This document shows, in pieces, positions 52,589 to 54,063 of a stretch of 54,063 nucleotides of DNA (the stretch's first letter is position 1; every line of letters begins with the position of its first letter). Below the pieces are notes generated by a model. The model saw only the letters and a list, made by a program, of their open reading frames with translations, did no database searches and was not told the origin of the DNA. This stretch comes from an uncultured Eggerthella sp. (GTDB taxonomy: Bacteria; Actinomycetota; Coriobacteriia; Coriobacteriales; Eggerthellaceae), in the NCBI GenBank assembly GCA_902464295.1, contig CABQIW010000008.1, positions 1 through 54,063 of the forward strand. Reading direction: 5' to 3'. Made by a program: the position numbers and the translations under genes.

Positions 52589-53932
52589 ATGCCCTCTCTT
52601 CTCGATGCTGCAGAAGCGTTTTCCAAACTGGGGAAAAAGTCTGTCGAAATCGATCAGGCGGCCTGCGTGCGCGTGCGCCATCGTCATGCGAGCTGTACGG
52701 CGTGCTTTCAGGTTTGTGCGCACGAAGCGATCGCACGCGATGATGATGGCTTGCTTGCGATCGACAATCATCTTTGTACGGGCTGCGGCGCCTGTGTGAG
52801 CGTTTGTCCAACGAGCGCACTGCAGCTTGTCGAAGATGTTCCCGAGCTCGTTCGGGCTGCGATCAAGCGTATTGTCGAACAAGCGGATGCCCTGCAAGAT
52901 GATGCGGACCAGAACAGCGCAGGCGGCCTTCACGCCGAAAGGCCCTGTGGCACGCTCACGATACGCTGCGAATATCTGCGCAACCAGCAAGCAGCACTTG
53001 AAGAGTGCGCTCACAATGAGGCCGATCTTCGCGTAGGAGCCTCACCAGAAGAAATCGATCCTTCGAAGGCTAAGACCGAGCATGAGGCTGAATGCTCGCT
53101 CACGCTCAGCTGCCTTGCGGCACTCGATGAAGCAGCGCTCATTTCCGCAGCCTGCTCGAACGTTGAAGTTCGCTACGAAAGCGGAGACTGCGCCTGTTGC
53201 CCGAATGCGCAGGGCGAGCTGATCGCAGCGCTTGGCGAACAAGCAACGCACTTCCTTGGCGCATTCTTGGCTGCTGCAACACCCGAGCGACCACTTCCTG
53301 CTGCCCGAATTCTTCCTGCTGCCTGGTCGCTCGTGAGCCCCAACGATGCAGAACGCGCCACTACCAACACTTCGCCCGAACTATCGCGGCGTGGGCTCTT
53401 CGATCACTTCATCGAACGCACGACCGACTCTATCGCTGAAGCAGCGGTGGGTACCTTCTATGTGAGCACAACGGCACAGGATCAGAAACGAACGCTCACT
53501 CAAAGCCTTTTTGCCGACAAGGGCATCTTGAAGCACATCGAAGCTACGCGCAATGAGCGCGTGCTCAACGAGCTCTACCGCTTTGATCCGGAATGGGCCG
53601 ATCGGATCTTGCCTGAAAAGGATGATGCCGTGCTTCCTACGCGGCTCTTTGGCGAGGTAACGGTAGATGAGATCGCTTGCGACCTGTGCGGTATTTGCAT
53701 GACATTCTGTCCGACGGGCGCATTAAGCGGTGTGGCGAATGAGCCAGTCAATTCCTTCGTCATGCTGAACCGAGACATCGCATCGAAGGGCGAGCTGAGC
53801 TTTCGCGCAAACGACTGCATGGCTTGCAACCTTTGCTTGGATGTTTGCCCGCATGATGCGCTTGAGCTTCAGCGTGGAATCTGCGCGCGCGACCTCTTCG
53901 CACTCGAGCCTCACACCCTCATCAAAAGGTGA
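52589..53932 (+). CDS. Polyferredoxin-like protein with two pairs of [4Fe-4S] motifs, divergent from dmsA
   Basis: 447 aa from the ATG at 52589, preceded by GGAAG; a TTG four codons earlier is less likely. N-terminal pair: CTACFQVC (Cys36, 39, 43) with Cys26, and CTGCGACVSVCP (Cys63-73). C-terminal pair: CDLCGICMTFCP and CMACNLCLDVCPH. The central 230 residues are Ala/Glu-rich with a CACC motif and resemble a degenerate ferredoxin-like linker. No signal or membrane segments, so it is cytoplasmic. Its position suggests it supplies or receives electrons in the DMSO-reductase-type system or helps assembly. I do not recognise a named family. Confidence 0.8.
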   Translation: MPSLLDAAEAFSKLGKKSVEIDQAACVRVRHRHASCTACFQVCAHEAIARDDDGLLAIDNHLCTGCGACVSVCPTSALQLVEDVPELVRAAIKRIVEQADALQDDADQNSAGGLHAERPCGTLTIRCEYLRNQQAALEECAHNEADLRVGASPEEIDPSKAKTEHEAECSLTLSCLAALDEAALISAACSNVEVRYESGDCACCPNAQGELIAALGEQATHFLGAFLAAATPERPLPAARILPAAWSLVSPNDAERATTNTSPELSRRGLFDHFIERTTDSIAEAAVGTFYVSTTAQDQKRTLTQSLFADKGILKHIEATRNERVLNELYRFDPEWADRILPEKDDAVLPTRLFGEVTVDEIACDLCGICMTFCPTGALSGVANEPVNSFVMLNRDIASKGELSFRANDCMACNLCLDVCPHDALELQRGICARDLFALEPHTLIKR

Positions 53933-53961
53933 CAAACTCCCGGTCGTTCGACACCTTTTTT
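53924..53961 (+). terminator. Probable terminator of the polyferredoxin gene
   Basis: 8-bp stem AAAAGGTG / CACCTTTT, overlapping the last codons, with a 20-nt loop and TT tail. Confidence 0.5.
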
Positions 53962-53967
53962 GGTTCG

Positions 53968-54063
53968 ATCAGCGCCGAGCGTGAGACACAAGGTTCCGCA
54001 CGCTGCCACAAGGGGCTTACGCCTGAGGGGTGGTTGGGTCGACCCGCTTTCGTTGCTCGATAG
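53968..54063 (+). ncRNA. Possible partial fourth copy (D) of the structured element
   Basis: GTGAGACACAAGGTTCC resembles GTAAGACACGAGGTTCC of copy C, followed by a hairpin-rich stretch (GGC-TTAC-GCC) and GCTTTCGTTGCTCG, comparable to GCTGCTTCGCTCG after P2. The element runs off the right edge, so its closing stem cannot be checked. Confidence 0.35.

Noticed and set aside
52383..53014. Long minus-strand frames opposite the polyferredoxin gene
   Set aside because: They are antisense to a frame full of cluster-binding cysteine motifs and cross the intergenic dyads.

Overview
The window looks like a chromosomal segment of an anaerobic, high-GC Gram-positive bacterium of the class Coriobacteriia, probably Eggerthellaceae-like. 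This is inferred from gene content and not from any search. The signs are a Tat-exported DmsABC-type molybdoenzyme beside a private polyferredoxin, the MEP isoprenoid genes ispD-ispF, an actinobacterial-style ClpC, a long-form HPF, a glycyl-radical-type small protein, and moderate GC that drops visibly in the first 8.4 kb.

Layout. (1) 1-8541, minus strand: an exopolysaccharide or capsule operon. It holds a chain-length regulator with a degenerate kinase domain, a small phosphoglycosyl transferase, manC, a GT4 glycosyltransferase, gmd, rmd, a DUF115/MptE-like protein and an edge-truncated Wzy/O-antigen-ligase-like membrane protein. ManC-Gmd-Rmd predicts GDP-D-rhamnose. (2) 8600-11743: a Fic protein with a putative operator array, flanked by a 44-bp duplication of the 3' end of the adjacent NSS transporter gene. 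(3) 11938-27527: housekeeping genes truA, dnaE, a small NrdD-tail-like protein (plus strand), cysS, cysE, ispF, ispD, clpC, lysS, greA and tatA, almost all on the minus strand and mostly separated by clear hairpin terminators. (4) 27731-28239: two and a bit 191-bp tandem repeats built of hairpins, abutting tRNA-Pro(CGG). (5) 28422-37451: NlpC/P60 hydrolase, nhaA, hpf, an amino-acid ABC transporter, a GNAT acetyltransferase and an MFS exporter. (6) 37740-45263: yhdT-panF-like pair, vanZ-like, uspA-like, GT2, wecA/tagO-like, ybaK-like and glf. (7) 45522-53932: a molybdenum-enzyme block with a MoaE-like protein, a MobB-MobA fusion, a TorD/DmsD chaperone, dmsC, dmsB, dmsA and a divergent four-cluster ferredoxin protein. 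The block makes Mo-bis-MGD, folds and exports the enzyme, and wires it to the membrane.

The most unusual item is a family of about 160-bp dispersed structured elements at 32369-32529 (+), 32551-32708 (-) and 43929-44089 (+), with a possible fourth cut by the right edge. Each has a long closing stem and an internal hairpin. The single-stranded linkers are conserved, while the internal hairpin changes sequence completely yet stays paired. That is covariation of the kind expected for a structured RNA (or a structure-selected DNA element). They always follow the 3' end of a gene on the same strand. I do not recognise them as any known family.

All calls are from reading the sequence only; no database search was possible.
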